Below are positions 9,469-18,247 of a stretch of 40,320 bases of DNA, in pieces. Position 1 is the stretch's first letter. Each line of letters starts with the position of its first letter. The notes under the pieces are model-generated. The model did no database searches, was not told the origin of the DNA, and saw only the letters and a list, made by a program, of their open reading frames with translations. The DNA comes from Pseudomonadota bacterium (lineage in GTDB: Bacteria; Pseudomonadota; Gammaproteobacteria; Burkholderiales; Burkholderiaceae_C). The DNA lies in NCBI GenBank assembly GCA_021846965.1, contig JAJZWA010000033.1, positions 1 to 40,320 of the forward strand, written 5' to 3'. Both the position numbers and the translations under genes were made by a program.

Positions 9469-9474
9469 TATGCT
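9469..9474 (+). promoter_or_regulatory. Possible -10 element (TATGCT) before the S49 peptidase gene
   Basis: GCTATGCT lies 48 bases before the peptidase start, and the same core recurs before mucD (21685-21690). No convincing -35 hexamer is found at 16-18 bases. Weak evidence. Confidence 0.25.
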
Positions 9475-9522
9475 GGCGCGGGCTCCCGTCGCGCCTTTCG
9501 CGGCGCCTTAGCAGGCCGAAGC

Positions 9523-10524
9523 ATGAACCCGAACGACAACGAACCCACCCTCGGCGCGGCGCCGTCTCCGCGTCCGGCCCCTGCGCAGCCCTCGGCCTGG
9601 GAACGCAGCGTGCTGGAGCGCCTGGTCATGGACATCGTCGCCGAGCGCAGGCGATCGAGGCGCTGGAGCGTGTTCTTCCGCCTGTGCGTGCTGGCGCTGG
9701 TGCTGGCGGCCGTGGCGGCCGCCTGGCGCGGAGGCGGCAGCAGTCCCGGGGCGGCGACCGGACCGCATGTCGCGGTGGTCGACCTGCAAGGCGAGATGTC
9801 TTCCACCAGCAACGCCAGCGCCGACAACATCGACGCCTCGCTGCGCGACGCCTTCGCCTCCCCGCAGACCCGCGCGGTGATCCTGCGCATCAACAGCCCC
9901 GGGGGCTCTCCGGTGCAGGCCAGCCGCATCAACGCCGAGATCTGGCGCCTGCGCGCGCTGCACAAGAGCATTCCCGTCTACGCGGTGTGCGACGAGGCCT
10001 GCGCCTCGGCCGCCTATTACGTCGCGGTGGCCACCGATCGCATCTACGTGAACCCGGCCAGCCTCGTGGGCTCGATCGGAGTGCTGATGAACGGTTTCGA
10101 CTTCTCCGGCCTGATGGGCAAGCTGGGCATCACCCGGCGCCTGCTCACGGCCGGGTCGAACAAGGGTTTCATGGACCCCTTCACCCCGATGACTCCCCAG
10201 CAGAAGCAGTACGCGCTGGGCATGCTGGAGCAGATCCACCAGCAATTCATCGCGGCGGTGAAAAAAGGTCGCGGCGCGCGCCTGAAAGTGGACGACCAGA
10301 CCTTCTCGGGCCTGGTGTGGACGGGAGAGTCGGCCGTGCAACAGGGCCTGGCCGACGGCTACGGCGACACGCGCAGCGTGGCCCGCGACGTCGTGCACGA
10401 ATCCCGGCTGGTCGACTACACCCGCCATGAGAACGTGGTGGACCGCCTGGCGCAGCGCTTCGGCGCGGCCATCGGCATGGGCGCTGCCCGCGAGGCGCTG
10501 CCCGCGGACTGGTCCTGGCGCTGA
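9523..10524 (+). CDS. sppA: S49-family signal peptide peptidase (SppA-type), membrane-anchored
   Basis: A 333-residue serine protease expected to degrade leftover signal peptides in the membrane. A single membrane anchor lies at about residues 45-65 (FFRLCVLALVLAAVAAAW) after a positively charged, Pro-rich cytoplasmic tail. The S49 core shows INSPGGSP, then CDEACASAAYY with the likely nucleophile Ser near residue 162, and TAGSNKGFMDPF with the general-base Lys near 213. This ~50-residue Ser-Lys spacing fits the short, single-domain SppA (Bacillus type) rather than the double-length E. coli enzyme. The ATG at 9523 gives the full tail; the ribosome-binding site is weak. Confidence 0.9.
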   Translation: MNPNDNEPTLGAAPSPRPAPAQPSAWERSVLERLVMDIVAERRRSRRWSVFFRLCVLALVLAAVAAAWRGGGSSPGAATGPHVAVVDLQGEMSSTSNASADNIDASLRDAFASPQTRAVILRINSPGGSPVQASRINAEIWRLRALHKSIPVYAVCDEACASAAYYVAVATDRIYVNPASLVGSIGVLMNGFDFSGLMGKLGITRRLLTAGSNKGFMDPFTPMTPQQKQYALGMLEQIHQQFIAAVKKGRGARLKVDDQTFSGLVWTGESAVQQGLADGYGDTRSVARDVVHESRLVDYTRHENVVDRLAQRFGAAIGMGAAREALPADWSWR

Positions 10525-10531
10525 TTCCGGA

Positions 10532-10560
10532 GCCGCGCGGCGGGCTCAGCCCCGCGCGGC
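10532..10560. terminator. Hairpin spanning the convergent stop region of sppA and the methyltransferase gene
   Basis: GCCGCGCGG at 10532-10540 and CCGCGCGGC at 10552-10560 form a perfect 9-bp stem with an 11-base loop. The repeat overlaps the stop codon of the minus-strand gene (10546-10548). There is no T-tract. It is the third U-less hairpin at a convergent junction in this window. Confidence 0.45.
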
Positions 10561-11325
10561 CAGGAAGGAGAACATGGCGGGCGCGCGCGGCGGCAGCCGA
10601 TCCAGCTCGCCGCGCCACTGCGCGGCGCTGCGCGTGAGCACGAAGCCCTGCGGCGCGGTGAGCTCGCAGGCCACGCTGACGCGGGTCTCCGGGCGCAGCA
10701 CATGCGCCAGCGCGTGGAGCAGCGCCGCATTGCGGTAGGGCGTCTCGATGAACATCTGGGTCTGCCGGCGCTGCGCGCTGTCGCGCTCGAGCGTCAGCAG
10801 GGCCTTGCGCCGTGCCTCCTCGGCCACCGGCAGGTAGCCATGGAAGGCGAAGCACTGGCCGTCCAGCCCCCCGGCCATCAGGGCCAGCAGCAGGCTGCTC
10901 GGGCCGACCAGGGGCAGGACCTGCAAGCCCAGTTCATGCGCCTGCGCGACCACCGTCGCGCCCGGGTCGGCCACGCAGGGAGCCCCGGCCTCCGAGAGCA
11001 GGCCCATGTCGAAGCCCCGCAGGGCGGGAGCCAGCAGGGCCCGCGCCGCCTCGGAGTCCAGCTCCTGGTGCTTGGGCAGCACGGCCAGCTGCTGCTGCTG
11101 CAGGGCAAGCTGCAGCGGGCAGACCGCATGCACCGCGCCCAGGAAGGCGCGCGCGCTCTTGGCGTTCTCGACGATCCAGTGCTGCACGCCGGCCGCCGCT
11201 TGCAGCGTGCCCAGCGGGAGCACCTGCTGCAGCGGCGTGTCGGCCACGTCCGCCAGCGGCGTGGGCACCAGCAGCAGGCGCCCGCTTCGCGCTGCAGCCG
11301 AAGCCGGACTGTCGGGCCGAGTCAT
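10546..11325 (-). CDS. RsmI-like tetrapyrrole-methylase-fold SAM methyltransferase
   Basis: A 259-residue protein with the RsmI (16S rRNA 2'-O-methyltransferase, C1402) pattern: LLVPTPLADV at the N-terminus in place of the usual VATPIGNL, then LLSEAGAPCVADPGA, VLPLVGPSSLLLALMAGG, FHGYLPV, and IETPYRN. It is therefore a COG0313 relative that departs from RsmI at the SAM-loop start, and may be a paralogue with another substrate. The start at 11325 is favoured over an upstream ATG at 11376 because it overlaps the maf stop by four bases (ATGA). It is downstream of maf in the same direction. Confidence 0.82.
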   Translation of the reverse strand: MTRPDSPASAAARSGRLLLVPTPLADVADTPLQQVLPLGTLQAAAGVQHWIVENAKSARAFLGAVHAVCPLQLALQQQQLAVLPKHQELDSEAARALLAPALRGFDMGLLSEAGAPCVADPGATVVAQAHELGLQVLPLVGPSSLLLALMAGGLDGQCFAFHGYLPVAEEARRKALLTLERDSAQRRQTQMFIETPYRNAALLHALAHVLRPETRVSVACELTAPQGFVLTRSAAQWRGELDRLPPRAPAMFSFLAARG

Positions 11326-11951
11326 GACACGCTGCCCGGCAGCAGGTCGAAGCCCCCATGCAGCAACATGTCGCACAGCGCGATCAGCGGCAGCCCGATC
11401 AGCGCGCTCGGGTCATCGCTGCGCACGCTTTGCAGCAAGGCGATGCCCAGTCCCTCGGACTTGGCGCTGCCGGCGCAGTCGTAAGGCTGCTCGGCCAGCA
11501 GATAGGCACGCAATCGCGCATCGTCCAGCTCGCGCATGCGCACCCAGGTCGGGACCTCTCGCAACTGCACCTCGCCGCGCGGGTCCACCAGGGCCACCGC
11601 GGTGTGGAACACGGCCTCGCGCCCACGCAGGCGCTGCAGCTGGCGCAGCGCCGGCTCGAAGCCCCCGGGCTTGCCCAGGATCTCGCCGTCGCAGGCGCAG
11701 ACCTGGTCCGAGCCGATGACCCAGGCGGGGCCGGACACCGAGGCCACGGCCAGCGCCTTCTCGCGCGCCAGGCGCAGCGCCAGCTCGCGCGGGGGCTCGC
11801 CGGGGCGGCGGGTTTCGTCCACGCGGGGCGCCTGCACGGAGAAGGGCAGGCGCAGGCGCTGCAGCAACTCGCGCCGGTAGGTCGAGGTGGAGGCCAGGAT
11901 CAGGGGGGCGGGCGCCATCGGCGCGGCCGGGTTCGCGGTGTTCGAATCCAT
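11322..11951 (-). CDS. Maf/YceF-type nucleotide pyrophosphatase
   Basis: A 209-residue Maf-fold hydrolase that removes pyrophosphate from non-canonical nucleotides; the YceF branch prefers 7-methyl-GTP. Visible motifs are LASTSTYRREL (Maf signature S-x-x-R), DETRRPGE, VIGSDQVCACDGEILGKPG with the catalytic acidic residue, and SAKSEGLGIALL. YceF rather than YhdE is favoured by SDQV and by the nearby yceD-rpmF cluster. The ATG at 11951 has AGAAGGA just upstream and touches the preceding gene's TGA by one base (TGATG). A longer reading to 12065 lies within that upstream gene and is rejected. Confidence 0.88.
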   Translation of the reverse strand: MDSNTANPAAPMAPAPLILASTSTYRRELLQRLRLPFSVQAPRVDETRRPGEPPRELALRLAREKALAVASVSGPAWVIGSDQVCACDGEILGKPGGFEPALRQLQRLRGREAVFHTAVALVDPRGEVQLREVPTWVRMRELDDARLRAYLLAEQPYDCAGSAKSEGLGIALLQSVRSDDPSALIGLPLIALCDMLLHGGFDLLPGSVS

Positions 11952-12376
11952 CAATCCTTCTCGAAAAAGCGGCCTTCGATCCACGCACCCAGCAGGATGC
12001 CGCCGACCACCCACAGCAGCGGCCAGTTGCCCACGCCCAGCCCGGCCAGCGCCGGTCCCGGGCATACGCCGCTGAGCCCCCAGCCCACGCCGAACAGCGC
12101 CGAGCCCGCGAGGATGCGCCGGTTGAAGGGCGAGGGGTGCCGGGCCCAGCCCAGGCCGAACAGGGGTTGGGCGAACAGCCGCGGCAAAAGGCGATAGGCC
12201 AGCATCACCGTGCCCGCCGCGCCGCCCATGACCAGCAGCAGGCCCATGTCGTGCAGCAGCAGGAAACTCAGGATGGCCTCGGGCCGCACCATCGTGGACC
12301 AGGCCAGCCCGAAGCCGAACAGGACGCCGGCGAGCAGCGCCGACAGCATGACGGGGGCGGTACGAACATGTTTCAT
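11951..12376 (-). CDS. YeeE/YedE-family membrane protein, small second subunit (DUF6691-like)
   Basis: A 141-residue inner-membrane protein with about four hydrophobic helices: residues ~8-26, ~35-62, ~90-108 (containing GVGWGLSGVCPGPAL) and ~115-132. The Cys in the SGVCPGPA loop is the YeeE/YedE signature; related proteins move thiosulfate or other reduced sulfur ions. It is the half-size partner of the gene just upstream (16 bases away), and together they make up one YeeE-like unit. A role in sulfur uptake is inferred from the family. Confidence 0.85.
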   Translation of the reverse strand: MKHVRTAPVMLSALLAGVLFGFGLAWSTMVRPEAILSFLLLHDMGLLLVMGGAAGTVMLAYRLLPRLFAQPLFGLGWARHPSPFNRRILAGSALFGVGWGLSGVCPGPALAGLGVGNWPLLWVVGGILLGAWIEGRFFEKD

Positions 12377-12392
12377 GATCCTGCTCCCGGGC

Positions 12393-12869
12393 TCAGAATC
12401 CGCCCGCCGCCCGCACCAGGTGGGCGGTGAGGATGGCGGTGGCCAGGAAGGTGCACACCGCCGCCAGCGACTGCCATTGCAGCGAGCCCAGGCCGCAGAT
12501 TCCGTGTCCGGAGGTGCAACCCCCGCCCATGCGCGCCCCGAAGCCGGCGAACACCCCGCCGAGCGCCAGTTGCCAGCGCGGCACCGCGGTCACGAAAGGG
12601 TGGCCGTGCATGCCGGTCAGCAGGTAGGCAAGGCCTCCCAGGATCATGCCGGCACCGTAGAACATGCGCCAGTTCCTGGTTCCAACCAGACGTGGGCTTT
12701 GAAAGTGGGGCCAATTGCTGAACCAGGACCACACGGCGCTGTAGGCCGTGCTCACGCCGCCGATGAATCCGGTGAGGCCGAACAGCAGGCTCACTCCCAG
12801 TCCGATGACCACGCCGCCGCCCAGGAAATGGACCCAGCCGGTGGGAAAAAGGTGTGCCAGGAATTGCAT
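12393..12869 (-). CDS. YeeE/YedE-family membrane protein, large first subunit
   Basis: A 158-residue inner-membrane protein with several predicted helices. It contains the diagnostic motif MGGGCTSGHGICGLG (about residues 113-127), whose cysteines are the conserved thiosulfate-handling residues in YeeE. The start ATG at 12869 is the first in frame; a ribosome-binding site is not obvious. The pair is probably transcribed from the 197-base region shared with yceD, where a TACACT box sits on the minus strand at 12931-12936. No regulator, rhodanese or sulfur-oxidation gene is adjacent, which is unusual since such pairs often sit with an ArsR-type regulator. Confidence 0.87.
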   Translation of the reverse strand: MQFLAHLFPTGWVHFLGGGVVIGLGVSLLFGLTGFIGGVSTAYSAVWSWFSNWPHFQSPRLVGTRNWRMFYGAGMILGGLAYLLTGMHGHPFVTAVPRWQLALGGVFAGFGARMGGGCTSGHGICGLGSLQWQSLAAVCTFLATAILTAHLVRAAGGF

Positions 12870-13053
12870 GGCAATGCTCGATGCTTCGGGAAAGAGGGAA
12901 TGCCGGCTCGGGATCCTGGGACAACCCGCAAGTGTAGGGCGAGGCCCGGAGTCCCGGAGCGTGCCCCGCGGGACACGCAGGCGCCCGCGCCGACGACGAG
13001 GTATTCATCGTACTCGCCCGGGTATCAATGTGCTCGGCCCGCGCGAGCAGGGA

Positions 13054-13059
13054 TACACT
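13054..13059 (+). promoter_or_regulatory. Possible -10 element (TACACT) just before yceD
   Basis: TACACT ends seven bases before the yceD ATG (13067), so the transcript would start at or next to the start codon. No good -35 is seen. A mirror-image TACACT lies on the minus strand at 12931-12936 and could serve the YeeE pair. Confidence 0.35.
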
Positions 13060-13066
13060 TGCTTTC

Positions 13067-13624
13067 ATGCATACGCCGGAACCGCCGTCCGACGCGGAAC
13101 TGCCGCGACGCCTGAACCTGAAGGAATTCGCCCTGCGCGCCCGCGCATTGCAGGGGCATGTGGCGGTGTCCGCCTTTGCGCGACTGGCTTCCTCGCTGCA
13201 TGCCGAGCCCGATGCCCTCGCCGCGCTGCGGGTGCGGTGGGAACTGCAGGGCATGGTGCGCTACGATGCCTCGGGTCAGGCGCAGCCCTTGGTACGCCTT
13301 CGGGTCGAGGCGGAGCTGCCGATGCTGTGCCAGCGCTGCCTGCAGCGCTGCTGGCATGCGGTGGACGACACCGTCGTGCTGCGCCTGGTCGACGAGGAAC
13401 CCGAACTCGACGCCGAGGAACTGGAGTCCGAGGAGGAGGCCTTCTGCGCGCGCCACCCGGTGGACCTGGCCGAGCTGGTCGAGGACCAGCTGATCCTGGC
13501 CCTGCCGCTGGTGCCGATGCACGACACTTGCCCGCAGGCCTTGCCGACGCGGGTCGGCGATGCGCCGGCGCAGGAGCCGGCTTCGCCTTTCGCGGTGCTG
13601 GCGGGGCTGCGCAAGCCCAACTGA
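13067..13624 (+). CDS. yceD: YceD/DUF177 family protein (large ribosomal RNA accumulation)
   Basis: A 185-residue cytoplasmic protein of the YceD family, linked to 23S rRNA accumulation in bacteria. The hallmark CQRCLQRC lies near residues 88-95, followed by an acidic stretch ([18 protein letters not shown]) and [18 protein letters not shown], all standard for the family. It directly precedes rpmF, its near-universal neighbour. The ATG at 13067 is preferred to an upstream in-frame ATG at 13028 because the -10-like box lies between them and the conserved sequence begins soon after. No ribosome-binding site is visible, consistent with a leaderless message. Confidence 0.88.
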   Translation: MHTPEPPSDAELPRRLNLKEFALRARALQGHVAVSAFARLASSLHAEPDALAALRVRWELQGMVRYDASGQAQPLVRLRVEAELPMLCQRCLQRCWHAVDDTVVLRLVDEEPELDAEELESEEEAFCARHPVDLAELVEDQLILALPLVPMHDTCPQALPTRVGDAPAQEPASPFAVLAGLRKPN

Positions 13625-13672
13625 TCCGGTGCCGGCCGCAAGCCCATGGGAGGGCAGGCGGGCGGCGCGGTG

Positions 13673-13699
13673 TACAATCACGCGATTTTTCCCCAGGGG
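13673..13699 (+). promoter_or_regulatory. rpmF promoter -10 (TACAAT) and ribosome-binding site
   Basis: TACAAT at 13673-13678 would place the transcript start near 13685. AGGGG at 13695-13699 is a good ribosome-binding site seven bases before the rpmF ATG. A -35 match is weak. This would let L32 and the fab genes be transcribed independently of yceD. Confidence 0.45.
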
Positions 13700-13706
13700 T
13701 TTGGCC

Positions 13707-13889
13707 ATGGCCGTTCAGCAAAACAAGAAGTCGCCGTCCAAGCGCGGCATGCATCGCTCGCACCAGCATCTGGAACAGCCGCCGGTGGCCCTCGAGCCCA
13801 CCACGGGCGAGGTGCACCTGCGCCACCACATCAGCCCGAGCGGTTTCTACCGCGGGCGCAAGGTCCTGAAGACCAAAACCGAAGAGTGA
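13707..13889 (+). CDS. rpmF: 50S ribosomal protein L32
   Basis: A 60-residue basic protein with the L32 pattern [19 protein letters not shown] and [17 protein letters not shown]. It is the cysteine-free form without a zinc ribbon, as in E. coli. Length and start match the family exactly. It lies between yceD and plsX, the usual arrangement coupling ribosome and membrane-lipid synthesis. Confidence 0.97.
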   Translation: MAVQQNKKSPSKRGMHRSHQHLEQPPVALEPTTGEVHLRHHISPSGFYRGRKVLKTKTEE

Positions 13890-14022
13890 AGCGACGCCTG
13901 CGGGCGCGCCCCTGCGTGGCGCGCATGGCGCGTGAGCGGTTGCCCTTGCCTGGTGCGCCCGGTGCGCCCGGTGCGCACGGGGGCGGCGCAGCCGCGCCTG
14001 CCTCGGCGGGGAGTGGCCGATC

Positions 14023-15090
14023 GTGAACGTCTGCCTGGCCGTTGACGTGATGGGCGGGGACCATGGTCCCGGCGAGACCCTGCCCGCCTGCCGCGCGCTG
14101 CTCGATCGTCACCCGCAGGTGCGGGTGCTGCTGGTCGGGCAGCCCGAGGCCATGCAGGAGGGCCTGCGCAAGCACGGGCTGTTCGGGCACGAACGGGCCA
14201 GCGTGGTCGCCGCCACCGAGGTCGTCGCGATGGACGACCCGGTCGAGGTCGCCCTGCGCCGCAAGAAGGACTCCTCCATGCGGCGCGCCATCGAACTGGT
14301 GAAGGACGGCACCGCGCAGGCCTGCGTGTCGGCCGGGAACACCGGCGCGCTGATGGCCGTGGCCCGCTACGTGCTGAAGACCCTTCCCGGCATCGAGCGC
14401 CCGGCCATCGCCACCTACCTGCCCAACGCCGCGGGCGGCTCCACGCTGATGCTCGATCTCGGCGCCAATGTCGATTGCGAGGCCGAGCATCTGCTGCAGT
14501 TCGCCGTCATGGGCACCGCTTTCGCCGCCGCCGGCGGGCACCCGAACCCCGGGGTCGGCCTGCTCAACATCGGCGAGGAAGCGATCAAGGGCAGCGAGAT
14601 GATCAAGCGCGCCGGCGAACTGCTGCGCCAGGCCCATGCCGAGGGGAGGTTGAACTTCCTCGGCAACGTCGAGGGCGACGACATCTTCAAGGGCGGCGTG
14701 GACATCGTGGTCTGCGACGGTTTCGTCGGCAACGTGGCGCTCAAGGCCACCGAGGGCGTCGCGCGCATGCTCACCGGGATGATGCGCCAGGAGTTCACGC
14801 GCAACCTCGGCACCCGACTGCTGGCGCTGGCGGTGCTGCCGCTGTTGCACCGCTTTCGCCGCAGGGTGGATCCGCAGCGTTACAACGGCGCGGCCCTGCT
14901 GGGTCTGCGCGGTCTGGTGTTCAAGAGCCATGGATCGGCCAACGCGGTCAGCTTCGCGCACGCGCTGGAGCGAGCCTGCGAGGCCGCGCAGGGCGGCGTG
15001 GTGCAGGAGATCGAGCGCATTCTGGCCGATCTGCACCCCGGCGCCGCGCCAGCGGCCGTGGTCGCAGCGGGCCCCGCGGGCATGACCTGA
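14023..15090 (+). CDS. plsX: Phosphate acyltransferase PlsX
   Basis: A 355-residue peripheral membrane enzyme that converts acyl-ACP to acyl-phosphate, feeding PlsY for phospholipid synthesis. The N-terminal [15 protein letters not shown], then [26 protein letters not shown] and [16 protein letters not shown], are all family signatures. The start is GTG at 14023: it gives the usual distance to AVDxMGGDxGP, and no in-frame ATG exists downstream of rpmF. A small GC-rich direct repeat (GGTGCGCCC, three copies near 13950-13978) lies in the 133-base gap before it. Confidence 0.96.
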   Translation: MNVCLAVDVMGGDHGPGETLPACRALLDRHPQVRVLLVGQPEAMQEGLRKHGLFGHERASVVAATEVVAMDDPVEVALRRKKDSSMRRAIELVKDGTAQACVSAGNTGALMAVARYVLKTLPGIERPAIATYLPNAAGGSTLMLDLGANVDCEAEHLLQFAVMGTAFAAAGGHPNPGVGLLNIGEEAIKGSEMIKRAGELLRQAHAEGRLNFLGNVEGDDIFKGGVDIVVCDGFVGNVALKATEGVARMLTGMMRQEFTRNLGTRLLALAVLPLLHRFRRRVDPQRYNGAALLGLRGLVFKSHGSANAVSFAHALERACEAAQGGVVQEIERILADLHPGAAPAAVVAAGPAGMT

Positions 15091-15172
15091 AGCCTTCGCG
15101 CGACGCGTGCCCCTGCTCGCCGCGGTGCCCTGTTTCGAATTTCTCGTATCCCTCAACCGGACCGCGATTTCC

Positions 15173-16150
15173 ATGTCGATCCATTCCCGCATTCTCGGCA
15201 CCGGCAGTTATCTGCCGCCGGAGACGGTCAGCAACGACGATCTTGCCGAGCGCCTGGCGCGCGACGGCATCGAGACCAGCGACGCGTGGATCATCGAGCG
15301 CACGGGGATTCGCCAGCGGCACTTCGCCGCCGCCGGGGTGGGCAGCGTGGACCTGGGCGAGCATGCTGCACGCAGCGCGCTGCAGGACGCCGGCCTGCAG
15401 GCGCAGGACATCGACATGATCGTCGTGGCCACCTCCACGCCGGACATGATCTTCCCGTCCAACGCGGCGTTGATCCAGGGACGCCTGGGCTGCCCGGGGG
15501 GCGCCGTGTTCGATGTGCAGGCGGTATGCGCCGGCTTCATCTATGCCCTCAGCGTGGCCGACCAGTTCGTGCGCTCCGGAGCGGTGCGCCATGCGCTGGT
15601 CATCGGCACCGAGGTGTTCTCGCAGATCCTGGATTTCCGCGATCGCACCACCTGCGTGCTGTTCGGCGACGGGGCCGGCGCGGTGGTGCTGGGGCCGGGC
15701 GAGCACGGCGGCGTGCTTTCCAGCGCGCTGCACGGTGACGGGCGCCAGGCCTCGATCCTGTGCACGCCCGGGCGCATCCACGGCGGCAGGATCAGCGGCA
15801 GTCCCTTCCTGCACATGGACGGGCAGGCCGTGTTCAAGCAGGCCGTGCACGTGCTCGAGGGCGTGGCCCGCGAAGTGCTCGACAAGGCGGGCCGCACCGC
15901 CGCCGACGTGGACTGGATGGTGCCGCACCAGGCGAATATCCGCATCATGCTGCACACCGCGAAAAAGCTGGGCATTCCCGCCGAGCGCGTGGTGCAGACG
16001 GTGGCCTGGCACGGCAACACCTCCGCGGCCTCGATTCCGCTGGCCCTCGACACCGCCGTGCGCGCGGGCCAGGTGCGTCGCGGCCAGACCCTGCTGCTCG
16101 AAGCCGTGGGCGGCGGCCTGACCTGGGGCGCCGCGCTGGTCGAATTCTGA
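15173..16150 (+). CDS. fabH: 3-oxoacyl-ACP synthase III (KASIII)
   Basis: A 325-residue thiolase-fold enzyme that condenses acetyl-CoA with malonyl-ACP to start fatty-acid chains. The catalytic triad is visible: C119 in [10 protein letters not shown]252 in VPHQANIRI, and N282 in [11 protein letters not shown]. The ATG at 15173 begins the conserved [16 protein letters not shown]; a GTG at 15107 would add 22 unconserved residues and is rejected. It is separated from plsX by 82 bases that include an AT-richer stretch, possibly an internal promoter. Confidence 0.96.
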   Translation: MSIHSRILGTGSYLPPETVSNDDLAERLARDGIETSDAWIIERTGIRQRHFAAAGVGSVDLGEHAARSALQDAGLQAQDIDMIVVATSTPDMIFPSNAALIQGRLGCPGGAVFDVQAVCAGFIYALSVADQFVRSGAVRHALVIGTEVFSQILDFRDRTTCVLFGDGAGAVVLGPGEHGGVLSSALHGDGRQASILCTPGRIHGGRISGSPFLHMDGQAVFKQAVHVLEGVAREVLDKAGRTAADVDWMVPHQANIRIMLHTAKKLGIPAERVVQTVAWHGNTSAASIPLALDTAVRAGQVRRGQTLLLEAVGGGLTWGAALVEF

Positions 16151-16236
16151 CAACAACCCGCGTGGGCGCGCCGCGACGCGTGCGGGCGCAACACGCCCCG
16201 GCGCAGCCGGGACCTGCATGGGGAGGAGATTCCGCA

Positions 16237-17175
16237 ATGAAATCATTTGCCTTCGTGTTTCCCGGCCAGGGCTCGCAGTCGGTGGGCATGCTGGACGCCG
16301 TGGCCGAGCATCCCGCGGTGCGCGAGACCCTGCGCGAGGCCTCCGACGCGCTGGGCCAGGATCTGGGCGCCCTGATGCGCCAGGGCCCCGCCGAGGAACT
16401 GAACCTGACCGCCAACACGCAGCCGGCGATGCTGGCCGCCGGCATCTCGCTGTGGCGTCTGTGGCTCGCCGAGGGCGGCCCGATGCCCACCCTGATGGCC
16501 GGCCACAGCCTGGGCGAATACACCGCGCTGGTGGCGGCTGGCGCCATCGAGTTCGCCGATGCCTTGCCGCTGGTGCGTTTTCGCGCCCAGGCGATGCAGG
16601 AGGCCGTGCCGGTGGGTGCCGGCGGCATGGCCGCCGTGCTCGGCCTGGACGATGAGGCCGTGCGCGAAACCTGCGCGCAGGCCGCTGCCGCGGCCGGCGA
16701 AGCGGTCGAGGCGGTGAATTTCAATGCGCCCGGACAGGTCGTGATCGCCGGCACCAAGGCCGCGGTCGAACGTGCCTGCGCGATGCTCAAGGAGCGTGGC
16801 GCCAAGCGCGCGCTGGCGCTGCCCGTGTCGGCTCCGTTCCACAGCAGCCTGCTGGCGCCGGCGGCGGCACGCCTGGCCGAATACCTGGCCAAGGTGCCGG
16901 TGAAGGCGCCGCGCGTTCCGGTCATCCACAACGTGGATGTAGCGCGCCATGCCGATGCGGCGGACATCCGCAGCGCGCTGGCGGCGCAGGCCGCCGGCCC
17001 CGTGCGCTGGGTCGAGTGCGTGCAGGCCCTGCGCGACGCCGGCTGCACGGACATCGTCGAATGCGGGCCGGGCAAGGTGCTCGCCGGGCTCAGCCGGCGC
17101 ATCGATCCCGCCCTGCTCAGCCATGCGCTGGTCGATCTCGACAGCGCGCACACCATCAAGGGGAACTTGCAATGA
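16237..17175 (+). CDS. fabD: Malonyl-CoA:ACP transacylase
   Basis: A 312-residue enzyme that loads malonate onto ACP. It shows FPGQGSQSVGM at the N-terminus, the active-site GHSLGEYTAL with nucleophile S91, and the catalytic H202 in VSAPFHSSLL. The start at 16237 has an excellent ribosome-binding site (GGGAGGAG). The TGA overlaps the fabG start by four bases. Confidence 0.96.
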   Translation: MKSFAFVFPGQGSQSVGMLDAVAEHPAVRETLREASDALGQDLGALMRQGPAEELNLTANTQPAMLAAGISLWRLWLAEGGPMPTLMAGHSLGEYTALVAAGAIEFADALPLVRFRAQAMQEAVPVGAGGMAAVLGLDDEAVRETCAQAAAAAGEAVEAVNFNAPGQVVIAGTKAAVERACAMLKERGAKRALALPVSAPFHSSLLAPAAARLAEYLAKVPVKAPRVPVIHNVDVARHADAADIRSALAAQAAGPVRWVECVQALRDAGCTDIVECGPGKVLAGLSRRIDPALLSHALVDLDSAHTIKGNLQ

Positions 17176-17921
17176 ACGCATCCGCAGCGCCGCTGGCCGG
17201 TCAGACCGCGCTGGTCACCGGGGCCACGCGCGGCATCGGCCAGGCCATCGCCGCGCAACTTCAGCTCATGGGCGCCTGGGTGGTGGGTACCGCCACCAGC
17301 GAGGCCGGCGCGGCACGCATCCAGGAGGCGCTGGGATCGGGCGGCCAGGGCGTGGTGCTGGACGTCAACGACGCCGCGGCGGCCGAGGCGCTGGTGGATC
17401 GCATCGTGAAGGAACGTGGCGGCCTGCAGGTGCTGGTCAACAACGCCGGCATCACCCGCGACACCCTGGCGCTGCGCATGCGCGACGAGGATTGGGCGGC
17501 GGTGATCGACACCAACCTGAGCTCGGTTTTCCGCTTGTGCCGCGCCGTGATCCGTCCGATGATGAAGCAACGCGTCGGGCGCATCGTCAACATCACCTCG
17601 GTGGTGGGGGCCAGCGGAAACCCGGGCCAGGCCAACTACGCCGCCGCCAAGGCCGGCGTGGCCGGCATGACGCGGGCGCTGGCCCAGGAACTGGGCAGCC
17701 GCAACATCACCGTCAACTGCGTGGCTCCCGGCTTCATCGATACCGACATGACGCGGGCGCTCGACGAGCAGACCACGCAGGCGCTGCTCGGGCGCATTCC
17801 CCTGGGGCGCCTGGGTCAACCGCAGGACATCGCGCATGCGGTAGGCTTCCTGGTGAGTCCGCAGGCTTCCTACGTGACGGGCTGCGAGCTGCACGTCAAT
17901 GGCGGCATGTACATGTGCTGA
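17172..17921 (+). CDS. fabG: 3-oxoacyl-ACP reductase
   Basis: A 249-residue NADPH-dependent SDR that reduces beta-ketoacyl-ACP in each elongation cycle. It has the cofactor loop TGATRGIGQA, the NNAG motif (VLVNNAGITRD), the catalytic Ser in ITSVVG, and Y156-x3-K160 in ANYAAAKAG. It is translationally coupled to fabD by an ATGA overlap, and acpP follows 74 bases later. Confidence 0.97.
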   Translation: MNASAAPLAGQTALVTGATRGIGQAIAAQLQLMGAWVVGTATSEAGAARIQEALGSGGQGVVLDVNDAAAAEALVDRIVKERGGLQVLVNNAGITRDTLALRMRDEDWAAVIDTNLSSVFRLCRAVIRPMMKQRVGRIVNITSVVGASGNPGQANYAAAKAGVAGMTRALAQELGSRNITVNCVAPGFIDTDMTRALDEQTTQALLGRIPLGRLGQPQDIAHAVGFLVSPQASYVTGCELHVNGGMYMC

Positions 17922-17962
17922 GCATGTGCTGATTTCCCGGTGGCGACCGCTTCCCGGGTGGA

Positions 17963-17968
17963 TAGAAT
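17963..17968 (+). promoter_or_regulatory. Possible acpP promoter -10 (TAGAAT)
   Basis: TAGAAT lies 27 bases before the acpP start in the only AT-rich part of the fabG-acpP gap, and CTGGAGA follows as the ribosome-binding site. A separate promoter is expected because ACP is needed in great excess over FabG. The -35 is unclear. Confidence 0.35.
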
Positions 17969-17995
17969 TCGAAAGCCTTTTTTCTGGAGATTTAC

Positions 17996-18235
17996 ATGAG
18001 TGATATCGAACAACGCGTCAAGAAAATCATTGCCGAACAACTCGGAGTGGCCGAGGACCAGGTCACGAACGAGAAGTCCTTCGTCAATGATCTCGGCGCC
18101 GACTCGCTGGACACCGTCGAGCTGGTGATGGCGCTGGAAGATGAGTTCGGGATCGAGATTCCCGACGAGGACGCCGAGAAGATCACCACCGTTCAATTGG
18201 CGGTCGACTACGCCAAGCAGCACCAAAAGGGCTGA
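17996..18235 (+). CDS. acpP: Acyl carrier protein
   Basis: A 79-residue, acidic four-helix carrier protein. S37 in [10 protein letters not shown] is the 4'-phosphopantetheine attachment site, filled by AcpS (gene at 30026). Length and sequence are typical. Codon usage is less GC-extreme than the neighbours (for example ATTGCCGAACAACTC), as expected for a highly expressed gene. Confidence 0.98.
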   Translation: MSDIEQRVKKIIAEQLGVAEDQVTNEKSFVNDLGADSLDTVELVMALEDEFGIEIPDEDAEKITTVQLAVDYAKQHQKG

Positions 18236-18247
18236 GAAGTTGTGAAC

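Noticed and set aside
15107..15172. Longer fabH start at GTG 15107
   Set aside because: The added residues are not part of the KASIII fold; [16 protein letters not shown] at 15173 matches the family start.
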